A stretch of 64,000 bases of DNA, taken from NCBI RefSeq assembly GCF_003316845.1, contig NZ_QMIK01000001.1, positions 558,001 to 622,000 on the forward strand, read 5' to 3'. The notes under the pieces were generated by a model. It saw nothing but the letters and a program-made list of their open reading frames with translations. It was not told the origin of the DNA and ran no database searches. Source of the DNA: Cognataquiflexum aquatile. GTDB taxonomy: Bacteria; Bacteroidota; Bacteroidia; Cytophagales; Cyclobacteriaceae. Shown here piece after piece: positions 1 through 9,300 of this stretch. Numbering within the stretch: position 1 is the stretch's first letter; each line of letters starts with the position of its first letter. A program made the translations under genes and the position numbers.

Positions 1-113
1 GCACCTGAAAAGGCAAAAATCAATTCAAGGTTGCCCGACTTGGTTTCTTTCCTAAATTTTTGGCGAAAAAGCATTTCAACATCTTTTTCATCATCAACAA
101 TCAAAATTTTCAT
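1..113 (-). CDS. Response regulator receiver domain, N-terminal part only (runs off the window)
   Basis: The reverse strand from 113 reads MKILIVDDEKDVEMLFRQ and continues open to the window edge (37 codons). 'LIVDDEKDVE' is the beta1 strand and acidic pocket of a CheY-like receiver. The fragment matches the start of the complete receiver at 59181-59570 almost residue for residue (MKFLIVDDEKDVEILFRQ), so the two are paralogues. The ATG lies 10 bp downstream of the stop of the propeller kinase at 124, so both are probably on one transcript and this receiver is a likely phosphorylation partner of that kinase. The phospho-acceptor Asp and any output domain lie outside the window. Confidence 0.88.
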   Translation of the reverse strand, partial: MKILIVDDEKDVEMLFRQKFRKETKSGNLELIFAFSG

Positions 114-123
114 AAAACAAAAT

Positions 124-3100
124 TTATTGGGTCTTGGGGATTAAAATTATAAATCTGGTGTATTCTCCCACTATAGAGTCTATTTCCAAAACTCCTTCGT
201 GGTCTTTGATAATATCATGCGTAATACTGAGTCCTAGTCCGGTTCCCTCCGTCCCTTTTTTGGTGGTGAAAAAAGGCATCAGCAATTTGTCCCTGATGTC
301 TTCCGGTACTCCGGGACCATTGTCCTCTACGACAACCATTACACTGTCCTCCAGGTTTTTGGTACTTACAGAAAGTTTGGGGAGATAATCTTTTCCATGC
401 AGTTCTGTTTTGTCACGCATGGCATCAAAGGCGTTTTTGCAGAGATTCAAAATCACCCTGCTGAAATCCTCAGGATTGAGCATGACTTTGGGAAGGTTTT
501 CCTCTAACTGGACTTTGATATCTACATTAATTGGATTCTTGCTCGCACGCATTCCATGAAAAGCAAGATTGACATATTCCTTGATCAACTCATTCAAATC
601 GGTGGGTTCTTTGATGCCCTTACCACCACGGGAATGCATCAACATCGACCTGACTATGCCGTCAGCCCTAGAACCATGTTGGAAGATTTTTGCCAGGTTT
701 CCTTTGACATCACCAAGAAGGGATTTGATATCTTCGGTGGTTTCATTTTGGTCCAGCTTTTCAACTGATTCACTGATCTCGTCGACATACTCCATGCTTA
801 GCTCCGAAAAATTGTTTACGAAATTCAGTGGATTTTTGATCTCGTGGGCTATGCCGGCGGTCAACTGTCCCAAACTCGCCAGCTTTTCCTGTTGGATCAA
901 TTGTTCCTGTGTGGCTTTGAGGTTTTCATAAGCTTTTTCAATTTCTTTGGCCTGAGCCAATTCTCTCTCCCGGGACTTTTCCCTCTCTTTGGCTAATAGT
1001 CTTTTCTTTTGCGATATGTAAATGAGATAACCTATCCCCACTACACAAAACAAATAAATCAAATAAGCCCACCAAGTGGCATACCAAGGGGGAAGAATGG
1101 TAAAAGTATAGGTGGCTTCCTCGCTGATGACATTGTAGAGGTTTTTGGCGCGAACCCGGAAAGTGTAAGTACCTGTGGCCAGATTCGTGTATTCCTTATA
1201 AGAATTGGTGCCCCAATCTGTCCAATCAGGATCAAAGCCCTCAAGATAAGTTTGATATACAGTCCTGTCTTCCTGCTCAAAAAATGGGGCAGCATACATA
1301 AACCGTAAGGAATTGTTGGATTGTTGGAGAGAAATACCATCGGCTGCATCCAAACTGAGGGTGTCTGTTTTTGTGATTGCTTGACGCAAAAGAATAGAAA
1401 AAGGCCTTTGCACTGATTTTTCTTTTTGGATCTCCATTCTGACCAAACCATCGCCACTACCGATCCAAACAATGCCATTTCTTTCGGGAAAAATTGTGGT
1501 TATGTCCTCCCAAGGATACCCATTAAATAGATCATCTTCCAGTTTATATCCCCCATTGGGTAATGGTGTTGCCAAACGAATTTTATTCTTGATGGTAACC
1601 CAAACACGCCCTAATTCATCTTCCTTCAAGTTAAAATTATCTGTAGAGGAATAATCAATCTCAATTTTTCCAAAAGTATCATCCAATTCAAATTTTTCAG
1701 ATTCAGGATTGTAAGAAAAAAACCCATTCTCAGACAGGGAAAAAATTTTGCCGGCTACACCATAAATCACTCCATCTCCTGCCTTTTCTTGATTTTCTCC
1801 CCCATATGTCACAATTTTTGATTTTGCAAAATCAAGGTTTCCTTCTTGATCTAACACCGGAGTTATTTTATAAGCATAACCAGATTGGGTTCCAGCCCAA
1901 ATATCCCCCTCTTTGGTTTCAGCCAAGGTCCAAACACCATGAAAGTTTCCGGGAAAATGACCTTCCTTTTCCCAATTAGTGCTGCCTGCTTTTTTTCTGA
2001 TTACTGCTACACCAAGGCCACTGCCCACAATGACTCTTTGGTCCAAATGCTTTGAGTTCAAAAATACTGATCCACTAAGCCAACTGTCAGCTAACTCGTA
2101 TCCAATTTGCAAATCTCCTTTTAATACCCCAATCCCATTTATAGTTCGAAAAATCAAATCCTCACCAATAGGCAACATGTCAAAAACTTGAGTTCCCCCA
2201 CCGAAATCAATCTGTTCGAATTTTCCGGAATTATTATTTAAGGTGGAAATTCCAATTGGCGTTCCTATCACCAACCTTTCTTGAACCCTTTGAATGGATA
2301 AAATCCCTGTCTTTAGACCTGATTGTTTGGAAAAAGTGGTAATCGAAGGACTTAACTCCACTTTGGAAATACCATTGTCCAATCCCAACCACAGCATATC
2401 TGACGAATCTAAATAGGACCAATAAACTGATTCATCCTGGAGTCCTGCTTCATAATTAATATTCCTTAGGACCTTTCCTTCGGGATTCATTATGAAAATA
2501 CCCTTTCCAATTAAGGAAACCACAAAATTTCCATTCGGAAGGGTGATACTTCTATATAAAAATTGGTCCTTTAATAATGGATCTAATTCTGTTTTGAAAG
2601 GGACAAATGATTTTCCGGTAAACCCAAAAAAACCTTCGCTTGCAGTCCCAACCAAATATTTGAAATCTCCTATTTCTTTGTCAGGAATAGGGAGCATAAT
2701 ATAAACGCGTGTATTTTTAAAAATTTCTGAACCGGGTACAATTTCTAAGTTTTCGCCCTTAAGTTGATAAAGCCCTTTTTCCAGCTGGAAGATGTATAAT
2801 TCATTTTCAAAAATCATACTGTAAACAAAAAAAGAATCAGCCTTCCAAGCCTTAAATTCTCCCCCTTCTGAAAGCTTTGTTAGGTTGATCCTAAAGAAGT
2901 ACTCTTTTGATTGTACAAAAAGGAAATCGCCTTTAAGATTGATAGATCGAATATCTGAGAAATTTCTAAATTCAGGTTTTACCAATTCTAATAATGAAAA
3001 TGCCTTGGCAATTCCATAATCATCGAATTCAATATATCCGAAATTCTGCCCTCCGCCAAAAAATATCTTTCCGTCTTTACCTTTTTCAAATCCCCGAACA

Positions 3101-3432
3101 GTTTGAAAAATAACTGAATCTGAAATGCTTATCTGCCTCCAATTCACTCCATCATATTCCGTAATCCCGGCAGAAGTACCAAAATACATCACCCCATTGT
3201 CACTTTGGATCACCCCCCATACCTGACCATGCCCCTTGTAGTCTTTGGGAGAATAATTGGTAATCAAAGGATATCCGAGTTCCGGATTGGATTGGCTAAA
3301 TACTTTGGTCTGATGAAAAATGAAAAAAAACAGGGTGATTATAAAAAAGCTTTTGCTTTTGGTTAAATATTGGTTTGGGCGTATGGTTATTTCCATATGG
3401 GTGGCGCTATCATTCAAGATAGAAAAATACAT
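124..3432 (-). CDS. Sensor histidine kinase with beta-propeller and Y_Y_Y sensor, K-type core
   Basis: 1,102 residues. The N-terminus carries a Sec signal (hydrophobic run 28-40, ending near VFSQ). Residues about 50-700 contain two-component-regulator propeller blades, with recurring 'G.mWlG...GIsk' and 'vWVTikn'. A Y_Y_Y domain (722-778, ending 'TFTILPPW') precedes a single membrane helix (787-808) and a coiled coil. The HisKA H-box has His863 (GIAHEIKNPLNF), followed by the N-box near Asn1000, the G1 box DNGPG (1037) and the G2 box GTGLGLS (1063-1069). The sensor is periplasmic and the kinase cytoplasmic. Unlike HTCS regulators there is no fused receiver or AraC domain, so a separate receiver is needed; one starts 10 bp downstream. 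The HEIK and [17 protein letters not shown] signatures place it with the kinases at 44795 and 48124. An alternative ATG at 3396 would shorten the leader by 12 residues. The usual AHGGE after the G2 box reads DHEGV. Confidence 0.93.
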   Translation of the reverse strand: MYFSILNDSATHMEITIRPNQYLTKSKSFFIITLFFFIFHQTKVFSQSNPELGYPLITNYSPKDYKGHGQVWGVIQSDNGVMYFGTSAGITEYDGVNWRQISISDSVIFQTVRGFEKGKDGKIFFGGGQNFGYIEFDDYGIAKAFSLLELVKPEFRNFSDIRSINLKGDFLFVQSKEYFFRINLTKLSEGGEFKAWKADSFFVYSMIFENELYIFQLEKGLYQLKGENLEIVPGSEIFKNTRVYIMLPIPDKEIGDFKYLVGTASEGFFGFTGKSFVPFKTELDPLLKDQFLYRSITLPNGNFVVSLIGKGIFIMNPEGKVLRNINYEAGLQDESVYWSYLDSSDMLWLGLDNGISKVELSPSITTFSKQSGLKTGILSIQRVQERLVIGTPIGISTLNNNSGKFEQIDFGGGTQVFDMLPIGEDLIFRTINGIGVLKGDLQIGYELADSWLSGSVFLNSKHLDQRVIVGSGLGVAVIRKKAGSTNWEKEGHFPGNFHGVWTLAETKEGDIWAGTQSGYAYKITPVLDQEGNLDFAKSKIVTYGGENQEKAGDGVIYGVAGKIFSLSENGFFSYNPESEKFELDDTFGKIEIDYSSTDNFNLKEDELGRVWVTIKNKIRLATPLPNGGYKLEDDLFNGYPWEDITTIFPERNGIVWIGSGDGLVRMEIQKEKSVQRPFSILLRQAITKTDTLSLDAADGISLQQSNNSLRFMYAAPFFEQEDRTVYQTYLEGFDPDWTDWGTNSYKEYTNLATGTYTFRVRAKNLYNVISEEATYTFTILPPWYATWWAYLIYLFCVVGIGYLIYISQKKRLLAKEREKSRERELAQAKEIEKAYENLKATQEQLIQQEKLASLGQLTAGIAHEIKNPLNFVNNFSELSMEYVDEISESVEKLDQNETTEDIKSLLGDVKGNLAKIFQHGSRADGIVRSMLMHSRGGKGIKEPTDLNELIKEYVNLAFHGMRASKNPINVDIKVQLEENLPKVMLNPEDFSRVILNLCKNAFDAMRDKTELHGKDYLPKLSVSTKNLEDSVMVVVEDNGPGVPEDIRDKLLMPFFTTKKGTEGTGLGLSITHDIIKDHEGVLEIDSIVGEYTRFIILIPKTQ

Positions 3433-3615
3433 AATCTAATTGATATATGGAATTTCGCAAGTCAATTACATGGCTTGTCAAATCAGTATTTTCTTCTTGA
3501 ATTTGATTTTTCAATACAAATAAGTTTTTAATTGCTTCTCTTTGTTAGACTTTTTTGTTTTTTGGTCAAAAATAATTGGTGCGGAAAATCAATGTTTGAT
3601 TAAAAGTGCCTTTCC

Positions 3616-4983
3616 TCAGACCGGTAATAATATAGAAAATGTTGTCCCTTTTGACATTTCCCCTGCATTTGCTTTAGGGTTGTTAAATACCTTGATTTCA
3701 CCTCCATGGGCTTTGATGATATCATAGCTCAATGAAAGTCCCAATCCGGTTCCTTGACCTGTAGGTTTGGTGGTAAAGAATGGTTGGAATATTTTTTCCT
3801 TGATGTCCTCGGGAATGCCGGGTCCGTTGTCAGAGACATTGATTTGTATTTCTTTTCCAAGGTTTTTGGTAGAAACAGTTACCGTGGGTTTTAAATCTGA
3901 ATGGTTTTTTCTGTATTCAGAATTTCCGCAGGCGTAAAAAGCATTGTTGATCAGGTTCAATAAAACCCTACCAATATCCTGAGGAACGATATCTACTTTC
4001 GGCAAATTCGGATCAAAATCCATTTTGAAATCAGCATTGAAGGTTTTGTCTTTGGCCCGCAATCCATGGTAGGACAACCTTAAGAATTCATCTGCCAATT
4101 CATTGATATCAGTCGGTTCCTTTTGCCCGGATCCTGTCCTGCTGTGCTGCAGCATCCCTTTGACAATGCCGTCAGCGCGCTTGCCGTGGTGATGGATTTT
4201 TTTGAGGTTTTCGATGACATCCAGCGAAATGGCTTTGGCTTCTTCAAGATCCCCTTTGTCCAGCTCCTCCTGAAGTTCCTGAAGCAGTTCTTCACTTACT
4301 TCAGAAAAGTTGTTGACAAAATTGAGTGGATTCTGAATTTCATGAGCGATTCCGGCAGTCAGTTCTCCCAATGAAGCCATTTTCTCAGCGTGGATCAGCT
4401 GACTTTGGGTGGACTTCAGTTCAGTTAAAGTTTTTTCAAGTTCTTCTTTTTGCCGGGTAAGTTCGGCAGTACGTGCGGTTACTTGAATTTCCAATTCGGC
4501 CTTAAGTTTTTGAGAAATCTCATACTCCTTTTCCTTTTCTAAGGCTTTGAGCCGTTCTATCTCCAGTGCTTTTTTCTGTTTTCTGCCGCTCCACCATATG
4601 GATAAGGCCCAAAGTATGGCAAAGAATTCAGCTGCTTCAAAGTAATTTTCGATCTTTTCAAAAAAATCAGTACCTACAATTTCAATCAATTGACCAGCAA
4701 AAGAAATGATCATGTATGGAAGAATGGCATAGACCAAAGATTTTCCTTTAGAAAAACCCGGTACCCTGTAGGAAAGGTAAGTGACCCCACCAAACAAAAT
4801 GATTGTTAAAATTACCAGCAAAGAATTTGGTAATAAGTGGGTCACCTCAAAAAATATAAGCCCCGCTCCTACTCCTATTCCTATTTTGAGCAACTTCTCC
4901 CATTTAGAAAAATCAACAGTTAATTCTCTGTTTTTGCGGAGATAGTTTATGATGAAAATCGAAATGATATTTTCTAAAATCAT
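3616..4983 (-). CDS. Membrane-anchored histidine kinase without a large sensor domain
   Basis: 455 residues. The first about 135 residues hold several hydrophobic segments (about 33-50, 54-70, 84-100 and 120-131) and no recognisable sensor fold. A long charged coiled coil (about 135-200) leads to the HisKA H-box with His214 ([12 protein letters not shown]). The HATPase domain has the N-box NLINNAFYA, G1 DNGPG, and G2 in the run [17 protein letters not shown]. This is a Q-type core (HEIQ plus KPTGQGTG). Its start lies 30 bp downstream of the cNMP/patatin gene at 5014-6801, which suggests co-transcription. The stimulus may be membrane state or a partner protein; this is inference, since no ligand pocket is visible. 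Confidence 0.9.
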   Translation of the reverse strand: MILENIISIFIINYLRKNRELTVDFSKWEKLLKIGIGVGAGLIFFEVTHLLPNSLLVILTIILFGGVTYLSYRVPGFSKGKSLVYAILPYMIISFAGQLIEIVGTDFFEKIENYFEAAEFFAILWALSIWWSGRKQKKALEIERLKALEKEKEYEISQKLKAELEIQVTARTAELTRQKEELEKTLTELKSTQSQLIHAEKMASLGELTAGIAHEIQNPLNFVNNFSEVSEELLQELQEELDKGDLEEAKAISLDVIENLKKIHHHGKRADGIVKGMLQHSRTGSGQKEPTDINELADEFLRLSYHGLRAKDKTFNADFKMDFDPNLPKVDIVPQDIGRVLLNLINNAFYACGNSEYRKNHSDLKPTVTVSTKNLGKEIQINVSDNGPGIPEDIKEKIFQPFFTTKPTGQGTGLGLSLSYDIIKAHGGEIKVFNNPKANAGEMSKGTTFSILLPV

Positions 4984-5013
4984 AATCCTATTTTATTTCT
5001 TAATCAGTAGTCA

Positions 5014-6801
5014 TTAGGAATTTTTTATCCAGAATTTCTCCTCTACAGGCAGTTCTTCCAGATAGGATTTCGTTTGATCATTTCCTTTTTTGACCACTCT
5101 TTTCCAATTGGCATCATTCAACAAGCTTACCGCCCTGAGGTTGATTTCAAAATAGAGAGACACCTTTGATTTGTTGATTTCCTCACGCTGTCTTGGATTG
5201 AAGGTCATTGAGTTTAGCATGACAGTTGTAGCAACAGGGTTGTCTTGCTGTGTTTTCTTTTTGAACTTTCCTTTGATTTGGTCCCATACAGAAGGAAGAT
5301 TGTTTAAATCAATTTTTTCCGGTTCTGAACCTGTCAGAGAAACAGCAATGATATGTTTTATAGGATAGCGATACATGGGGTCTATTGGGATATTTTCAGA
5401 TAATCCACCATCCACATACACCTGATTTTCGACCACTACAGGAGGGAAGATTCCGGGAGATGAAAAACTTTCCTGAATCTGTTGCCAGACCAATCCGGTA
5501 TTATGGATTTTGACTTCATTTTTTGACATATCGGTAGAAACACAGTATGAAGTGATCCAAAGGTCTTCCAAATTTGTCTCTTTGAAAATTTTGCGTGAAA
5601 ATTCACCGATTTTCTTTCCGCTGCTTTTTGAAAGGAAGGTTAGGAAAAAGTCATTTATTCCAAATTCATCAGAAGTTGATTTTTCACAGATTTCATTGAT
5701 TTTATCAAAATCAAATTCAGAATAGGTCATTCCGATTCCATAAAGTGCACCGGCACTTGAACCTCCGAGAAAATCAATTTCAACACCTGCTTTTAATAGG
5801 GCCTTCACTGCCCCGGTATGGGCGTAACCTTTTGAGCCGCTACCCCCTAGGACCAAACCTACAGCCTGATTCGTGATTATCCGGCAAATCCTCCTCATAT
5901 CCGTATTGTTGTTTTTCCTGGCATGGATATGTAAATGGATATTCCTGTTTTTGAACCAGCGGGCAGTATTTTCAGGAACAGGGCTATTTTCAGGATGCAA
6001 TAGCAACAAGTATTTTTTTCTGTTTAGTATGTTATTTTCATAAAGCTTATGATTCTTTTCTATATCGTAGATTTTGGAATCTGCATGAAAATCCGAGGCC
6101 AGAATGATCAAATCCGCATATAGCAGGCATTGTTTCGTCCATTCTGAATCTTTACCGCTACATACCAATAGATTGACTCCATTATGGGATTCCATAAGCT
6201 CCAAGGCAGGTGTGGAACCATCATTTTTATTAAAAGCCCTATCCAGTACCTGTGTCTGAATAGAAAGAGCTTCCAAGTTAATTTTAATTTCATCTATCCA
6301 TGGGCCAAGATCGTAATCTTCCTGGAGCTGAATGAAAACAATATTTTTTGGAATGGCTTCAACCTTTTGTTCAAGTACATTTCTGCGCATTCTGTTGATT
6401 ACAAATTTTGTCAATGCAGAAGCAAAGTGAGGGTTTTTGGCAACTATGGCATGATATTCTGCTTTGCTGATTTTCAATACCACAGATTTTCGGATCGCCA
6501 GTACTGCTGCCATTCTAGGCTCATCTGTAAAAAGAGCAAGTTCACCCACAGGTTCACCTTCAGCAATATCACCTAAAATCGTAATACCGGATTTTTCCTC
6601 GTTGATTGCCCTTAATCTGCCCGATAAAACAACATATAGATCATTTTCGCTATCGCCTTGTCGGAACAAATACTTGCCTGCGTCAAGTTCTGTTTTTATG
6701 CCTCCTTCAAAAATCTGCCTAAGGCTACTTTCTTCCATTTCCCCAAAAAGATTGCTAAGGAGCTCTCGGTAATGATCATCAAATTTATTTTTCATTGCCA
6801 T
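5014..6801 (-). CDS. cNMP-binding domain fused to patatin-like phospholipase (NTE-like), copy 1
   Basis: 595 residues from ATG 6801. An N-terminal cyclic-nucleotide-binding fold (about 22-140, with 'GEPVGELALFTDEPRMAAV' as the phosphate-binding cassette) is followed by a linker domain and a patatin hydrolase. The patatin part has the oxyanion loop GGSGSKG (319-325), the nucleophile Ser349 in GGSSAG, and the dyad Asp464 in VDGG. This architecture resembles neuropathy-target-esterase-type lysophospholipases: ligand binding is expected to control hydrolysis of membrane lipids. There is no signal peptide, so it is cytoplasmic or peripheral. An in-frame GTG at 6870 would add 23 residues, but alignment with the paralogue at 7197 favours a start at 6801 or 6795. 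The membrane kinase at 3616 follows after 30 bp. Confidence 0.92.
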   Translation of the reverse strand: MAMKNKFDDHYRELLSNLFGEMEESSLRQIFEGGIKTELDAGKYLFRQGDSENDLYVVLSGRLRAINEEKSGITILGDIAEGEPVGELALFTDEPRMAAVLAIRKSVVLKISKAEYHAIVAKNPHFASALTKFVINRMRRNVLEQKVEAIPKNIVFIQLQEDYDLGPWIDEIKINLEALSIQTQVLDRAFNKNDGSTPALELMESHNGVNLLVCSGKDSEWTKQCLLYADLIILASDFHADSKIYDIEKNHKLYENNILNRKKYLLLLHPENSPVPENTARWFKNRNIHLHIHARKNNNTDMRRICRIITNQAVGLVLGGSGSKGYAHTGAVKALLKAGVEIDFLGGSSAGALYGIGMTYSEFDFDKINEICEKSTSDEFGINDFFLTFLSKSSGKKIGEFSRKIFKETNLEDLWITSYCVSTDMSKNEVKIHNTGLVWQQIQESFSSPGIFPPVVVENQVYVDGGLSENIPIDPMYRYPIKHIIAVSLTGSEPEKIDLNNLPSVWDQIKGKFKKKTQQDNPVATTVMLNSMTFNPRQREEINKSKVSLYFEINLRAVSLLNDANWKRVVKKGNDQTKSYLEELPVEEKFWIKNS

Positions 6802-7196
6802 CGATTTTATTTTTTTTAATTTATGTGGATTTTTCCTAAAAAAGTAAATTAATTGGAAAAACTGTTTCACATATTGTGTGTTTTCTCTGTTTTGCCATAT
6901 TTAAGAAGGCTTTTTGACAGAATCTGGAGATGAATCTTTTTTTTGTTTGAGGAGATGTGGTAAACATGTCCATAAGCAAGTGAAGTAAATTGTAAAAGAA
7001 AGGTAAACCTTGAAATCTGTATGTCTTTCCATTTACACCAAAGAATTCATATACAAAATCAAAATGATTTATTATCTGTCCTAATTTGGTTTCTTTGCAA
7101 CGAACTCAAAAGGGTAAGGTGAGATCAATTTGCATCAAATCAGGCTATTGAATGCTTTTTTTTAGGTATTAGAAAAACAATATCACCAATTTTTGC
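6802..7196. other. Intergenic, AT-rich, no gene seen
   Basis: These 395 bp separate the two cNMP/patatin genes. No credible ORF, tRNA or strong hairpin was seen. It presumably holds the promoter of the copy at 5014, but no match to the Bacteroidota -7 consensus TAnnTTTG was found on the relevant strand. Confidence 0.5.
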
Positions 7197-8975
7197 TTAC
7201 CAAAATCTCTTTTCCTTGGGAAAATTTTCCAGAGCATTTTTCATCTGATCATGTCCCTTTTTGACAATCTCCTTCCACTTGGTATCGTCCAGCATCCCAA
7301 TTCCTTTGAGTTCCATTTCGAGATAAATTGCCACGCCGGATTTTGTCATTTCCTGTTTTTGTCTGCTATTTAAAGTTAAGGAATTAACCAAAATAGAGCT
7401 GATGCCCGGAATTCTGTATTTTTTCTTTCCGGCGATTTTATTCCAAATGAGCTTTGAAGCTGTGGGTGTTTCATCAAAATCCACCTCTTGGGTCCTCAAT
7501 TGACTTAGGGAAATGGCAATGATATGCCGGACAGGATATTTGTACATGGTCTCGATAGGGAGATTGTCTACAACACCACCGTCTACATGGAGCTGATTGT
7601 CAATGACCACAGGTGGATAAATCCCCGGAATTGCAATACTTGCTTCGATTTGCTTTCTGGCAAGCCCTCTTTCATGAATTTTAATAGTGGAATTGGAATA
7701 ATTTGTAGAAACGCAATAACTCCCCACCCAAAAATCCTCTAAATAAGTGTCACCCATCATTTTTTTCACGTAGTTGCTCATTTTTTTTCCTGACATGATG
7801 GATAATAAAGGAATGGTAAAATCATTGGAGGTAAGTTTGCTTTCGGCAGATTCCCTGCTATAATGATGAATCCTGTCCTTGTCAAAATCGGAAAATGAAG
7901 CGGTGAGTCCATAGAGGGCTCCGGCACTTGTCCCACCCAAAAAATCGATTTCCAATCCTTCTTCATAGAGTGCGAGAATAGCACCTAAATGCGCAAATCC
8001 TTTTGCCCCACCGCCTCCAAGAACCAGTCCAATGGCTTTATTGGCAAGAATCCTGGCAAAGCGTCGGATGTCCGGCCCGTAATTTTTGCGGTAATGGATG
8101 TGAAGGTTTATTTTTCTGTTTTCAAACCATCTTCTGGTATTTTGGGGAAATTTAGCATCTTCGGGATGAAGCAGTAAAAGATAGATTTTCTTATTAAGTA
8201 TATTATTTGAATATAGATCCAATTGTTTTTCAATTTCCTGAAGACTGCTGTCTGCATAAAAGTCAGCTGCCATCACAACCAAATCCGCATAAATGATGCA
8301 TTGACGGGACCAAGCCAAGTCCTCATCACTGCTTACTAAAAAATTCAATCCATCATGTTGCTCCAGGGTATCATACATGGTTTGCAATTCCAGATTGGCA
8401 TGTGAATCATGGTCCAAAATCTGAATACTCACATTCAGGGATTCAAACTGTGCTTTGATAGCTTCTGTATATTCTGTTATGTCATTACCTGATTGGAGAT
8501 TGATGACGGCAATATTTTTGGCAGAAGTTTCCAGGTGTTGCTGCAGGCTGTTTCTCCGGAGCCTATTGACCACAAATCGGGTTAACTTGGTTGAGAAAGC
8601 AGGATGGCTTGCGACTATTTGATGGTATTCCTTTTCCTTCAACTCCAACACTATGGACTTTCGGATGGCAACTACTGAGGCAGATCTGGGTTCTGCCATA
8701 AAAAGCGCAAATTCACCTATCGGTTCCCCCTCTCCTATATCCCCAAGTGCATGCAAAGTCCCGTCACTCTGCTCGGCAAGTGCCCGGAATCTACCGGACA
8801 ATACTATGTAAAGCGAGTTGTCATTATCCCTTTGATGGAAAAGAAAAGATCCGGTGTCCAGTTCAAGGACTTTGCCTTTTTCGAGAATTTGAGTCAATAA
8901 TTCGTCATCCAGTTCACCAAATAGGCGAAGGAGAATGGCACGGTTGTGTGGATTGTGGCTTAAATTTGGGTTCAA
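7197..8975 (-). CDS. cNMP-binding domain fused to patatin-like phospholipase (NTE-like), copy 2, TTG start
   Basis: 592 residues and collinear with the copy at 5014. The cNMP fold spans about 20-140 (cassette 'GEPIGEFALFMAEPRSASV'). The patatin part has GGGGAKG (320-326), nucleophile Ser350 in GGTSAG and dyad Asp465 in VDGG. The only plausible initiator is a TTG at 8975: there is no in-frame ATG for nearly 200 codons, and a stop lies in frame upstream within the repeat described below. Alignment with copy 1 places both N-termini within a few residues of each other, which supports the TTG. The copies differ in the oxyanion loop (GGSGSKG against GGGGAKG) and the nucleophile elbow (GSSAG against GTSAG), so they may differ in substrate. 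Both look catalytically intact. No signal peptide. Confidence 0.9.
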   Translation of the reverse strand: MNPNLSHNPHNRAILLRLFGELDDELLTQILEKGKVLELDTGSFLFHQRDNDNSLYIVLSGRFRALAEQSDGTLHALGDIGEGEPIGEFALFMAEPRSASVVAIRKSIVLELKEKEYHQIVASHPAFSTKLTRFVVNRLRRNSLQQHLETSAKNIAVINLQSGNDITEYTEAIKAQFESLNVSIQILDHDSHANLELQTMYDTLEQHDGLNFLVSSDEDLAWSRQCIIYADLVVMAADFYADSSLQEIEKQLDLYSNNILNKKIYLLLLHPEDAKFPQNTRRWFENRKINLHIHYRKNYGPDIRRFARILANKAIGLVLGGGGAKGFAHLGAILALYEEGLEIDFLGGTSAGALYGLTASFSDFDKDRIHHYSRESAESKLTSNDFTIPLLSIMSGKKMSNYVKKMMGDTYLEDFWVGSYCVSTNYSNSTIKIHERGLARKQIEASIAIPGIYPPVVIDNQLHVDGGVVDNLPIETMYKYPVRHIIAISLSQLRTQEVDFDETPTASKLIWNKIAGKKKYRIPGISSILVNSLTLNSRQKQEMTKSGVAIYLEMELKGIGMLDDTKWKEIVKKGHDQMKNALENFPKEKRFW

Positions 8976-8984
8976 TATGTTAAA

Positions 8985-9045
8985 GTTTAAAATTTGCTTA
9001 GTATAAGGCTGTTTAAAATTTGCTTAGTATAAGGCTGTTTAAAAT
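8985..9045. repeat. 26-bp tandem duplication directly upstream of the TTG start
   Basis: The unit GTTTAAAATTTGCTTAGTAT plus AAGGCT occupies 8985-9010 and is repeated without change at 9011-9036. The first nine bases then occur a third time (9037-9045). It begins 10 bp upstream of the TTG start of the cNMP/patatin gene, in its presumed 5' untranslated or promoter region. Identity of the copies suggests recent slippage duplication. Confidence 0.9.
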
Positions 9046-9300
9046 ATATGTAAATAGGAAAGCACCAAAAGCTTATTTTTTAAGTGGTTGGTTTTTAATG
9101 TTTATCCATGAATCGATTTTTTTTGAATAAATATTAAAACAAGATCCATAAACTTAAGTCAGGACTAGGGTATTTCCCGATGCTCTTTGTCTTACATATT
9201 TCAAAAATGAATCTCTAATTGATAGGAAAATGAACTTTCCTTGTCAAATTAATGGGTTGATAAGCAACGCTTAAAAGGAATTCAATATTGGATGATCAAT
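9046..9300. other. Intergenic, no gene seen
   Basis: AT-rich stretch between the end of the TPR/GAF kinase (9301) and the tandem repeat upstream of the patatin gene. No ORF, RNA gene or clear terminator is visible. It presumably contains the promoter for the gene at 7197. Confidence 0.45.

Noticed and set aside
124-3432. Hybrid two-component system (HTCS) with AraC output
   Set aside because: The propeller and Y_Y_Y sensor matches, but the protein ends after the HATPase domain; no fused receiver or DNA-binding domain is present. The same holds for the other propeller kinases.
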